Shown: one piece after another, positions 6,842 to 13,851 of the stretch | Layout: each line of letters starts with the position of its first letter | Numbering within the stretch: the first letter of the stretch is position 1 | From: 2-12-FULL-43-11 sp035655355 | Lineage (GTDB): Bacteria > Patescibacteriota > Minisyncoccia > UBA6257 > Colwellbacteraceae | Direction: 5' to 3' | DNA: 18,371 nucleotides | Assembly (NCBI GenBank): GCA_035655355.1 | Contig: DASRUQ010000009.1 | Location: forward strand, 1 to 18,371 | Program-made: the position numbers and the translations under genes | Notes under the pieces: generated by a model | The model's database searches: none | Told to the model about the DNA's origin: nothing | What the model saw: the letters and a program-made list of their open reading frames with translations, nothing else

Positions 6842-7948
6842 ATGAAATTAATAATATTAAAGAATCATTTAAAAGCTGGCTTTGACTCTGTTGGTCGCGC
6901 AACTATCTCCAATTTAAATCTACCAGTTCTTGGAAGTGTTTTAATAAAAGCTCAAAATAACCAAATAAAACTTTCAGCAACAAATTTAGAAATAGCTATT
7001 ACTAAAACAATTTCCGGTAAAATTATTGAGGACGGGAGCGTAGCTGTCCCTTATTCGGTAATTTCAAATATTATTAATAATACTACTAGCGAAAGAATAA
7101 ATTTAGAAACTAAAAATAATTTAATAATTATTAAAACGGATAATTATGAAGCTAAAATTACCTGCTCTCCTGAAAATGATTTCCCGATTGTGCCTAAGGT
7201 TTCAGAGGGGGATGAATTTTTAGAATTGCGCGGCAGCGCCCTAAAGGACTGTTTAGTTAAGGTAATTATAGCTGCCGGAATGTCAGATTTAAGGCCAGAA
7301 ATAAGCGGTATCTTAATAAACATTGAGTCAAGTGAGGTTAAGTTGGTGGCTACAGATACTTTTAGATTAGCCGAGGGAAGAATCTCCGGTTCACAAATTA
7401 AAAATACTTTTGAGCGGGGCATGTCGGTTATCATTCCCTTAAAAACATCACAAGAGTTAGGGAGAATAATCTCGGAAGACGACAACGTGAGAGTCTATAT
7501 AGACCAAAACCAAATTCTTTTTAAAACTAAAGACACCGAAGCTATTTCCCGCGTTATTGAAGGCAAATTCCCCGACTATCAAGTTATTGTGCCTAAGAAT
7601 ATAGAAACCCAGATAGCAGTCGGGAAAGAAGACTTTAGCAACGCCCTTAAATTAACAGGTTCTCTTAGTAATCGGGTGAGTGAGATAAAGTTAAAAATAG
7701 ACGGCAAAAAAGTTATAGAAGTTTATTCCAGCGATAACGTTCTAGGCGAAAACAACTATCTCGTTCCAGCTAAGGTCACCGGCGCCGATGGCCAAATAGT
7801 CTTTAACTGGAAGTATCTTTTAGACGGAGTTAAAGCCTTGTCTGGTGAACAAGTTTCTATTGGCCTTAATGGCGACAATAAAGCCGCTATTATTAAAGCC
7901 CCAGGAGACACTTCTTATTTTTATATCTTGATGCCAATCAAGCAATAA
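6842..7948 (+). CDS. dnaN: DNA polymerase III beta subunit (sliding clamp)
   Basis: The 368-residue length and three-domain pattern match the ring-forming clamp that tethers DNA polymerase. The opening M-K-L-I-I-L-K-N-H-L, N-L-P-V-L-G-S-V-L-I and the strand A-T-N-L-E-I-A-I belong to domain I. V-A-T-D-T-F-R-L-A belongs to domain II. The end Y-F-Y-I-L-M-P-I-K, close to the normal clamp C-terminus (usually ending M-P-M/V-R-L), closes domain III. It follows the origin directly downstream of dnaA. It is convergent with the penicillin-binding protein gene, only 14 bases apart, and no hairpin terminator is seen between the stops. Confidence 0.95.
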   Translation: MKLIILKNHLKAGFDSVGRATISNLNLPVLGSVLIKAQNNQIKLSATNLEIAITKTISGKIIEDGSVAVPYSVISNIINNTTSERINLETKNNLIIIKTDNYEAKITCSPENDFPIVPKVSEGDEFLELRGSALKDCLVKVIIAAGMSDLRPEISGILINIESSEVKLVATDTFRLAEGRISGSQIKNTFERGMSVIIPLKTSQELGRIISEDDNVRVYIDQNQILFKTKDTEAISRVIEGKFPDYQVIVPKNIETQIAVGKEDFSNALKLTGSLSNRVSEIKLKIDGKKVIEVYSSDNVLGENNYLVPAKVTGADGQIVFNWKYLLDGVKALSGEQVSIGLNGDNKAAIIKAPGDTSYFYILMPIKQ

Positions 7949-7962
7949 TCGTGCAGATTGTT

Positions 7963-10383
7963 TTAGGGATTTTTGTAAACAATCACTTGTTTGGAAGACT
8001 GGATACCACTCTCGTCAGTTACTCTTATAACTAAAATATTTTGTAACTCCAAATTGTTTGGCTTTAAAGAGGTTATATATTTATAAGATTGCCCCAGATC
8101 ATTGACCTTACTGTCTATAAGTTTCTCGTTTAAATAAATTTCCAGTTTAGTTATTTTGTTGTTGGAATAGGCATCGGCGCTGACGTCGATAGTGTCAGTA
8201 ATAAAACTACCATTACTTGGGCTATTAATAGTTACTCCCATATCTCCGGCTGGGGCATTCGGCGCAGTTCCGACAACCGGAGCCGAAGTTGTGGTCTTAA
8301 ATTTATTAACATCAACCTTGTTAGTTAAGAGCCACTTTTTCACTCCTTCTTCCCAGTTGTTGAACTGAGAATCATTAACTCTGTCTAAGTAATAAAGTAT
8401 TTCGTGATACTCGCCTTGGACCAACTCGCCCCTCACTATCGGATTAGAGCTTGATTCCGGATCTGGCTTGGGGAAGGTGACTAACGGCCTGTTAGCTAGA
8501 GCCTTGGCCATAAACTCGTGCCAGATAGGCACGGCGGCCAAAACACTGCCACCCTTACTTGTTAACGGTTTTTGATTGTTATTCCCCACCCAAACACCGA
8601 CCGTTAAGTCCGGCGTGAAGCCAATAGTCCAAGCATCCTTATAATCGTTAGTTGTGCCGGTTTTTAAGGCCACCTGATGGCCAGGAACCAGGGTTAGGCC
8701 CAAGCTGGCTGAATAAAGCGGAGCGCGGAGATCGACATCGGATAAGATATCATTTATTAATCTCGGATAATTTGCATCTATAACTTTTTTACTATTATCT
8801 TGATATTCTTCTAAGATATTACCGTTCTTATCTTCTGCTTTTAAAACCACAGCCTGTTTATGATAAGCGCCGTCGTTGGCTAAAACAGAATAAGCCCCAA
8901 CTAGTTCAGTGAGTTTAACCTCTCCCCCTCCTAGGGTTAGCGATAAACCGAAACGATCTAGGTCGTTTAAAGTTGTTATCCCGAAAGCCGAAAGGTTGTC
9001 CAACACATTTTTGAGCCCAGCTAAATAAAGAGCTTTTACAGCCGGGACGTTAATAGATTGGGCTAAGGCTTCTTTAGCCATCATCGGCCCCCTGAACTTA
9101 CCGTCAAAATTCTGGGGGTGATAACATTTTGTATTGTCGTTATTGAAATTAACATCAACGGGGCAGTCGGATCGACCAGCCGCAAATTCAGTAGGTACGT
9201 CCCAGAGAATAGTTTCCGGCAAGAAACCTTGCTGAAGGAAAGTTATATAAACAAAAGGCTTTAAAGCCGAACCAGGCTGTCTTTGCCCCTGGGTAGCAAC
9301 GTTGAAATTACCTTCAAATTTACAGCTCTTCCCTGGTGTACAACCCTTGGGCACTGGGTCAGCAAAATAATCTTTAGAACCAACCATAGCCAGTATTTGC
9401 CCAGTGGTGGGGTCTTCTACTACCATGGCCGCGTTTTCTCCCCCATAGAGCTCACTATTCCTCTTAACGCCATTTTCCACCGCCAATTCGGCTGTCTGTT
9501 GCGAACCCCAATCCAAGGTGGTTATGACTTTTAATCCGCCGGCTTCTAGAATATCCTCGCCATATTTCTCTCTTAGATAATCCTGGACATAAAAAACAAA
9601 ATGAGGAGCCCTGATACTTGAAGTAGGTTGAGAAACTACTTTCGGTTTGTTAGTTGAAGCGCTGTCATACTGGGCTTGGTCTATATAACCTAAATCCAAC
9701 ATCCTTTTTAAAACCAACTTCCTTCTATCCTCTAATTCATCAGTGTGGCTCCCCCAGGGAGAATAGTAACTCGGAGCCTGTGTCAGAGCGGCCAACATAG
9801 CTGATTCGCCCAAACTCAACTTCTCGGCATTGTGGTTAAAATAAGTTTGTGAGGCAGCTTCCACTCCGTAAGCATTCCCCCCATAAGGTATCTGGTTTAA
9901 ATAGAGATTGAGTATTTGATCTTTAGTGTAAGTATTTTCCAGCTTCCAAGCGAGAGCCAGCTCTTTTATTTTTCTGGTGATAGTTTTCTCGGAGCTTAAA
10001 AAAGCTTTCTTGGCGAGCTGTTGGGTTATAGTTGAAGCTCCTTGGGATATGGTGCCGGTGGTAATATCAACGAAAAGAGCTCGTAATATCCCTCTCCAGT
10101 CAAAGGCCGGGTGACTGTAAAAAGAGCTATCCTCAATACTGATAGTGGCCTCTTTCATCACGTCGGGGATCTGTTCAAAAGGAATTGTGGTCCTCTTCTC
10201 TTCGCCGTGGATTTCATAAAGCAAAGTTTCCCCGGTCCGGTCATATATTTTAGTGGATTCTATTGTTTGTCTTTGAGTTATCTCATCAGCGGTGGGTAAA
10301 GTTCTAATAATATAAAAAAAGAAACCTACCCCGAGGACGAGAAAGACCATTGAAGCTACAATAAATTTACCTATTAGTCTCAT
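7963..10383 (-). CDS. Class A penicillin-binding protein (PBP1A-like transglycosylase/transpeptidase)
   Basis: An 806-residue bifunctional peptidoglycan synthase. One N-terminal membrane helix is at about residues 8-27. The GT51 glycosyltransferase domain shows E84-D85 in E-D-S-S-F-Y-S-H and G-A-S-T-I-T-Q-Q at about 115-122. The transpeptidase domain has all three motifs: S372-A-L-K375 (catalytic Ser), S443-I-N445 and K574-T-G576. After about residue 690 the protein continues into a beta-sandwich-like extension, P-S-N-G-S-F onward, that may bind wall material. A Pro/Ala/Thr linker precedes it. A cysteine pair (C348, C354) lies in an insert before the active Ser. It is divergent from the candidate RNA at 10402. 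Only weak promoter-like sequence was seen upstream. Confidence 0.94.
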   Translation of the reverse strand: MRLIGKFIVASMVFLVLGVGFFFYIIRTLPTADEITQRQTIESTKIYDRTGETLLYEIHGEEKRTTIPFEQIPDVMKEATISIEDSSFYSHPAFDWRGILRALFVDITTGTISQGASTITQQLAKKAFLSSEKTITRKIKELALAWKLENTYTKDQILNLYLNQIPYGGNAYGVEAASQTYFNHNAEKLSLGESAMLAALTQAPSYYSPWGSHTDELEDRRKLVLKRMLDLGYIDQAQYDSASTNKPKVVSQPTSSIRAPHFVFYVQDYLREKYGEDILEAGGLKVITTLDWGSQQTAELAVENGVKRNSELYGGENAAMVVEDPTTGQILAMVGSKDYFADPVPKGCTPGKSCKFEGNFNVATQGQRQPGSALKPFVYITFLQQGFLPETILWDVPTEFAAGRSDCPVDVNFNNDNTKCYHPQNFDGKFRGPMMAKEALAQSINVPAVKALYLAGLKNVLDNLSAFGITTLNDLDRFGLSLTLGGGEVKLTELVGAYSVLANDGAYHKQAVVLKAEDKNGNILEEYQDNSKKVIDANYPRLINDILSDVDLRAPLYSASLGLTLVPGHQVALKTGTTNDYKDAWTIGFTPDLTVGVWVGNNNQKPLTSKGGSVLAAVPIWHEFMAKALANRPLVTFPKPDPESSSNPIVRGELVQGEYHEILYYLDRVNDSQFNNWEEGVKKWLLTNKVDVNKFKTTTSAPVVGTAPNAPAGDMGVTINSPSNGSFITDTIDVSADAYSNNKITKLEIYLNEKLIDSKVNDLGQSYKYITSLKPNNLELQNILVIRVTDESGIQSSKQVIVYKNP

Positions 10384-10395
10384 GAGAAATACTAT
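10366..10395 (+). promoter_or_regulatory. Possible promoter for the structured RNA at 10402
   Basis: TTTACC (10366-10371), an 18-base spacer and TACTAT (10390-10395) give a moderate sigma70-type match (4 of 6 at each box). The predicted start, about 10402, coincides with the first base of the long stem. It overlaps the start of the divergent PBP gene. Confidence 0.4.
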
Positions 10396-10401
10396 TTATA
10401 A

Positions 10402-10540
10402 ACCCCGCACAACAACTGCGATTGTAAGTTATTAATTAACTAACATTATAGCCTATCTTACGACCTTTATATTTAAAATACGCCTTAACATCAGAATAGG
10501 ACAACTTGAGTTAATCTTATCGCAGTTGCGTGTCGGGGTA
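10402..10540 (+). ncRNA. Candidate structured RNA with a long closing stem, family not recognised
   Basis: This gene-free region folds back on itself. Bases 10402-10407 pair with 10534-10539, 10408-10410 with 10530-10532, and 10413-10422 with 10519-10528 (10 perfect pairs), making a nearly continuous stem of 19 pairs. Inside, AAGTT (10426-10430) can pair with AACTT (10503-10507) and CCTAT (10452-10456) with ATAGG (10496-10500), so a rod of about 138 bases is possible. A terminator follows at once. Size and rod shape recall 6S RNA, but no diagnostic primary sequence was found. It lacks the SRP G-G-A-A tetraloop segment and RNase P motifs. The plus strand is inferred from the promoter and terminator; the inverted repeat itself is strand-neutral. 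Confidence 0.5.
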
Positions 10541-10543
10541 AAC

Positions 10544-10580
10544 AAAACCTCCCTTGAAATCAATTCAGGGGAGGTTTTTA
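10544..10580. terminator. Bidirectional rho-independent terminator
   Basis: An 11-bp stem (10548-10558 with 10564-10574, one G-T pair) closes a 5-base loop. It is flanked by AAAA on the left and TTTTT on the right, so it gives a T tract in both directions. It can end the candidate RNA on the plus strand and the acidic-protein transcript on the minus strand. Confidence 0.85.
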
Positions 10581-10602
10581 AAAATTAAATGATATTTATC
10601 GA

Positions 10603-10794
10603 TTAAGATTCGTCTTCTTCCTCTATGTCGTCCGTGCCGAAGTCTAACTTTTCTTCGTCGTCGTCCAAGAGACCGTCTTCATCTCCGCTTTTCTTTTTTT
10701 TCTTAAGATCCTCTTCGTCACTCCCCAATACTTCTCCTTCGATGCCCGGCTCTTCATCAAAGTTAGGAAGAATTTCTTTTATCTCTGCGATCAT
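10603..10794 (-). CDS. Very acidic small protein of unknown function
   Basis: This 63-residue protein has about 27 Asp/Glu residues and one block of five lysines in the middle (D-L-K-K-K-K-K-S-G). The first 20 residues are the only non-low-complexity part (M-I-A-E-I-K-E-I-L-P-N-F). No domain is recognised. It is supported as a real gene by a strong promoter about 60 bases upstream, by AAAGGAA just before the ATG, and by a terminator just after its stop. The acidic tail resembles in composition, but not demonstrably in homology, such tails in nucleic-acid mimics or the RNA polymerase delta subunit. The opposite strand also has an open frame, which is a low-complexity shadow. Confidence 0.65.
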   Translation of the reverse strand: MIAEIKEILPNFDEEPGIEGEVLGSDEEDLKKKKKSGDEDGLLDDDEEKLDFGTDDIEEEDES

Positions 10795-10860
10795 TTCCTT
10801 TTTTAGTTAACGACCTTTTAATTTTTCAGCTTAAAAATACTTAAATATTTTTATACGCCC

Positions 10861-10888
10861 AGTATATATGAACATCACGTTGTGTCAA
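10861..10888 (-). promoter_or_regulatory. Strong promoter for the acidic protein
   Basis: On the minus strand, perfect TTGACA (10883-10888), a 16-base spacer and TATACT (10861-10866) are the best promoter match in the window. The start would be near 10854, leaving a roughly 60-base AU-rich leader, in which AAAAATA and TATTTTT can pair weakly. Confidence 0.75.
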
Positions 10889-10899
10889 CCCCCGCCTAC

Positions 10900-10949
10900 C
10901 CTGCCTGCGCAGGCAGGCGGCAGACGGGCCTACTTACCGGCAGGCAGGC
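10900..10949. repeat. GC-rich palindromic (REP-like) element overlapping the end of ruvC
   Basis: Bases 10900-10917 form a perfect 18-bp palindrome (CCTGCCTG CGCAGGCAGG type), and the arms extend with CCGCC/GGCGG around a bulge. The word GGCAGGCAGGC recurs at 10939-10949, within the last codons of ruvC. The GC content contrasts sharply with the flanks. Similar repeats built from GCCTGCC/GGCAGGC words are common in Parcubacteria genomes (recollection, not checked). There is no following T tract, so it is not a normal terminator. Confidence 0.7.
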
Positions 10950-11439
10950 TCCTTTCGAAGGCCGCCCGGACCGCTACCGCCAAGGCATCAGACGCATCGT
11001 CGTATCCGGAAATTTTTTTCAATCCTAAAGCGAACGCCGTAAATTGAGACACCGTTTTTTTATCACTCGCTCCCGAACCAGTTATAGCCGCCTTGATTTC
11101 ATTAGGCGAGAACTCCAGTGTTTTGACGCCGTGCTGCTCCAAGATAAAGAGAATTACGCCCCTCGCTTCCGCGACAGCTATAGCTGTTTTTTTATTCTTG
11201 GAAAAAAATATTTTCTCTACTGCCGCCACCTCAGGCTTATATTTCTTAATGAGTTTATCGAGTTTTTGGGCCAGCTCTTTAAAGCGGCCGTTTCCCGCCC
11301 GCGGTTCAATAACTCCATAATCAAGAGCTGTCAGATGGCTGCCCTTTTTACTTATGACTCCGTAACCTATCCTCATCGTTCCTGGATCTATTCCGAGGAT
11401 GGTTGTATTAAGAGTTGGTGAAAATTTCTTGTACATCAT
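10930..11439 (-). CDS. ruvC: Holliday junction endonuclease RuvC
   Basis: The 169-residue enzyme cuts Holliday junctions made by the RuvAB complex. The RNase H-like fold shows the four acidic positions: Asp in L-G-I-D-P-G-T, Glu in A-V-E-K-I-F-F, and the pair in G-Y-D-D-A-S-D-A-L. The insert S-P-N-E-I-K-A-A-I-T-G is also typical. The start is one of two adjacent ATGs (11439 or 11436); both overlap the yebC end by about 30 bases and leave about 13 extra residues before the first strand, and no later start exists. The last residues, S-L-P-A-G-K, are encoded by the GC-rich repeat. It forms a yebC-ruvC pair, an arrangement common in bacteria. Confidence 0.94.
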   Translation of the reverse strand: MMYKKFSPTLNTTILGIDPGTMRIGYGVISKKGSHLTALDYGVIEPRAGNGRFKELAQKLDKLIKKYKPEVAAVEKIFFSKNKKTAIAVAEARGVILFILEQHGVKTLEFSPNEIKAAITGSGASDKKTVSQFTAFALGLKKISGYDDASDALAVAVRAAFERSLPAGK

Positions 11440-11932
11440 CGTGTTCTTCAAGCGCTTCTACAAGTTGAGCCAGTTTTTCCGAATCAGCTTCGTTTAGCTC
11501 CTGTTTAAACTTAGGAGTCCAACTGGTCTCACTGGTGGGTAATTCAAAAGACCAGCGTACGCTTCCGGGCTCGGCAAATTTGGCGCCCATATTCTTCAGT
11601 ATGTTCTTAATTTCGTTAATAGTTCTATTAGTATTGTCGGTTACGGCTTCAATAATTAAAGCCGATCCGCTGGGGCCATAAGCTTCAATAGTAACCTCTT
11701 CCAGGTCTTTTTCTCCGGACTGTTCCAAGGCACGCTCAATATTATCCTGAGGCACCAGAAATTCCTTAGCCTTATCAATAGTTGAACGGAGCCTGGGGTT
11801 AAATTCGGGGTTGGGGTTTCCCCTGGCCGCCACCTTAATGGCTTTCAGGAGCTTACTGAAACTTTGACTGCGTTTTTTGTCGGTTATTTCTTTCTTGTGT
11901 TTTATCTGCTTCCACTTACTGTGTCCTGACAT
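11408..11932 (-). CDS. yebC: YebC/PmpR/TACO1 family protein, shortened
   Basis: The N-terminus M-S-G-H-S-K-W-K-Q-I-K-H-K-K is the family signature. I-E-A-Y-G-P-S-G-S-A-L-I-I-E and D-N-T-N-R-T-I-N-E-I follow in order. The protein is 174 residues, while the family is usually 235-250. The end A-Q-L-V-E-A-L-E-E-H-D-D-V-Q-E-I-F matches the normal C-terminus, so the missing part is internal, roughly 60-70 residues of the third domain after G-S-V-R-W-S-F. No frameshift is evident. The family includes DNA-binding regulators and factors that help ribosomes through proline stretches; which applies is unclear. A TATACT at 11947-11952 on this strand, without a good -35, predicts a leader of only about 8 bases. 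Confidence 0.88.
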   Translation of the reverse strand: MSGHSKWKQIKHKKEITDKKRSQSFSKLLKAIKVAARGNPNPEFNPRLRSTIDKAKEFLVPQDNIERALEQSGEKDLEEVTIEAYGPSGSALIIEAVTDNTNRTINEIKNILKNMGAKFAEPGSVRWSFELPTSETSWTPKFKQELNEADSEKLAQLVEALEEHDDVQEIFTNS

Positions 11933-11988
11933 AGTGCCATTAGTGTAGTATAAAGGCCCCTTTTTATGTAGTATGATTATAAGTAATT

Positions 11989-13659
11989 ATGGATTTATTC
12001 GGGAAGAAAAAGGTTAGTGAAGACTTAGAGCGCCTTAACCATGAAGCCGAAGAGAGAGACGCCGAGAGGCGGGCAGTGGAGGCCAAACTCCCCCATATTA
12101 ACCTCTTCTCTACCTCGGTTGATCTGGATTCCCTCAAAAAAATACCGGAGGAAAGAGCTAGGCTGGCCGAAGCCGCTGTCATAGACTCCAAACAAAACAG
12201 GCTGGCTATCGCTATCTTTGATGCCAACAATCCAGAACTGAAGAAGTTAGTAGAAGAGTTTAATCGAGCAGGAATATTAGTCTCATTATTTATTTCCTCT
12301 TTAAGGGGGTTAGAACACACCTGGATTAGGTACCGGGAAATTAAAGAAGCTCCACGTGAGGGAGCTTTAGGGGAAGTTAATATTAAAGAAACAAAATCTT
12401 TTGCCGGCCTAGACTTAACTCATATCGGGGCAGAGATAAAACAACTGGAAAAATCATCTACAGAGACCACCGGTCTCTTAGATTTCATATTAGGTTCGGC
12501 TATTACGATCGGCGCTTCCGATATTCACTTTGAACCCGCCAAGGAAGATGCGCTGGTTAGATTTAGGATAGACGGCTTACTTTACGATGTTTGCCGCTTA
12601 GAAAAACCGTCTTATACTTTTGTCCTAAATCGTTTGAAATTAGTCTCCGGCCTTAAGATTAATGTTTCCGATGCCGCCCAAGACGGCAGGTTTACCACTA
12701 CCCTTAAACAAGAAGACATAGAAGTAAGAACCTCTGTTATTCCTTCCGAGTACGGAGAGACTGTAGTTATGAGGGTATTGGACCCCAAAACCATCTCCCT
12801 AAGCTTGACTGATTTGGGATTACGGCCGGATGACAGAGAAATTATCGACAGAGAACTTAAAAGGCCCAATGGAACCATTCTTGTGACCGGCCCAACTGGA
12901 AGCGGCAAGACTACCTCTCTTTATGCTTTTTTGAAAGCCGTTAAAAGTTCGGAGCTTAAAATAATTACTATAGAAGATCCAATTGAGTACCATTTAGATG
13001 GGATTGAACAAACGCAGGTTGACCCGGGCAGCGGCTACACCTTTTCAACCGGGCTCCGTTCTATTCTAAGACAAGACCCGGATATTATTTTAGTCGGAGA
13101 AATCAGAGACCTGGAAACTGCCGAGATAGGTATGCACGCGGCCTTAACCGGCCACTTGGTTTTTTCAACTCTGCATACTAACGACGCCGCCGGCGCCGTG
13201 CCTAGATTAGTGGACTTAGGGGCTAAGACCTCAATTATCGGCCCGGCTATAAATATTATTATCGCCCAGAGATTAGTTAGAAAACTTTGCGATGACTGTA
13301 AAGTAGAAATCGCTCCCAACGAAGCGATTCTTAATAAAATAAAAAGTTTTATAAATGGACTCCCGGAAAAGACCAAATCGCTTTATGCTAATCAAACCCC
13401 GAAGCTTTACGAATCTTATGGGTGCTCTAAATGCCACGGAGGGTTTAAGGGCAGAATAGGTATCTTTGAATTTCTGAAGTGCGGCGACGAAATGGAGGCT
13501 CTGATTGCCCGGGAATCCACCGAAGAAGCCATTAAAAAACTGGGCAGATCCCAGGGTATGGTGGAAATGCAGGGAGATGGCGTCTTAAAAGCTATCTCGG
13601 GGCTCACCACACTTAAAGAGGTGGAGCGTATTACCGGCCCCGTAGATTGGCTGAGTTAA
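11989..13659 (+). CDS. PilB/GspE-type secretion and pilus assembly ATPase
   Basis: This 556-residue hexameric ATPase would power type IV pilus extension or type II-like secretion. The N-terminal 110 residues are charged and then MshEN-like (A-I-A-I-F-D-A-N-N-P-E-L). The core carries Walker A (G-P-T-G-S-G-K-T-T, residues 301-309), an Asp box T-I-E-D-P-I-E-Y, Walker B I-I-L-V-G-E-I-R-D and the His box T-G-H-L-V-F-S-T-L-H-T-N-D. A tetracysteine zinc site is present (C434, C437, C479, C482), typical of GspE/PilB and absent from PilT. It stands alone here: no pilin, PilC or PilT gene adjoins it. TATGAT at 11972-11977 could be a -10 giving a very short leader. Confidence 0.93.
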   Translation: MDLFGKKKVSEDLERLNHEAEERDAERRAVEAKLPHINLFSTSVDLDSLKKIPEERARLAEAAVIDSKQNRLAIAIFDANNPELKKLVEEFNRAGILVSLFISSLRGLEHTWIRYREIKEAPREGALGEVNIKETKSFAGLDLTHIGAEIKQLEKSSTETTGLLDFILGSAITIGASDIHFEPAKEDALVRFRIDGLLYDVCRLEKPSYTFVLNRLKLVSGLKINVSDAAQDGRFTTTLKQEDIEVRTSVIPSEYGETVVMRVLDPKTISLSLTDLGLRPDDREIIDRELKRPNGTILVTGPTGSGKTTSLYAFLKAVKSSELKIITIEDPIEYHLDGIEQTQVDPGSGYTFSTGLRSILRQDPDIILVGEIRDLETAEIGMHAALTGHLVFSTLHTNDAAGAVPRLVDLGAKTSIIGPAINIIIAQRLVRKLCDDCKVEIAPNEAILNKIKSFINGLPEKTKSLYANQTPKLYESYGCSKCHGGFKGRIGIFEFLKCGDEMEALIARESTEEAIKKLGRSQGMVEMQGDGVLKAISGLTTLKEVERITGPVDWLS

Positions 13660-13815
13660 AAAAAGTAGGTCTGCGGGCAATTCCTTGGAGGGATGATGCT
13701 CTTTTAAATTAAATCTAAAAAAGCTTAGAATCTGTTGTGGGGAGCAGCCCAGCCGAAACCAGACTGTCCTTTGCCTCAATAGATTCTCTGCCCGCAGGCC
13801 TACGCTTTCTAACTT
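13658..13815 (-). ncRNA. Candidate structured RNA or inverted-repeat element, family not recognised
   Basis: A 15-bp inverted repeat (13665-13679 with 13789-13803, one non-Watson-Crick position) closes a 139-base segment. Inside, AGAATCT (13782-13788 read in reverse) pairs with AGATTCT around 13730-13740, enclosing a GC-rich hairpin, and an AT-rich hairpin forms another arm, so a multi-branched fold is possible. On the minus strand a good promoter lies just upstream, and the stem is followed within two bases by a run of seven T (13658-13664), like an intrinsic terminator. Against this, two pairing exceptions in the main stems are G-U only on the plus strand. The segment could instead be a 3' UTR element or a small mobile (MITE-like) repeat. 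No 6S, SRP, tmRNA or RNase P motif was recognised. Confidence 0.5.
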
Positions 13816-13821
13816 GAGTTA

Positions 13822-13850
13822 AGTGTAACATAATAAATAAGTTTTGTCAA
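13822..13850 (-). promoter_or_regulatory. Minus-strand promoter next to the ruvB start
   Basis: On the minus strand, perfect TTGACA (13845-13850), a 17-base spacer and TACACT (13822-13827) form a good sigma70-type promoter with a start near 13815. No protein gene lies downstream for over 1.6 kb on that strand, which is the main reason to suspect an RNA there. Confidence 0.65.
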
Positions 13851-13851
13851 T

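Noticed and set aside
10625..10810. Plus-strand Ser/Phe-rich open frame opposite the acidic protein
   Set aside because: It is the complement of Asp/Glu/Lys codon runs; promoter, start context and terminator favour the minus strand.
10900..10917. Palindrome as an intrinsic terminator of ruvC
   Set aside because: No T tract follows on the minus strand; it is instead followed by the acidic-protein promoter.
11044..11421. Plus-strand open frame of 125 codons opposite ruvC
   Set aside because: RuvC on the minus strand has all catalytic motifs; the other frame looks random.
13662..13806. SRP (4.5S) RNA or RNase P RNA identity
   Set aside because: The diagnostic G-G-A-A tetraloop with G-C-A-G-C-C context, and RNase P conserved segments, are not in the right arrangement on either strand; GAGCAGCC alone is not enough.
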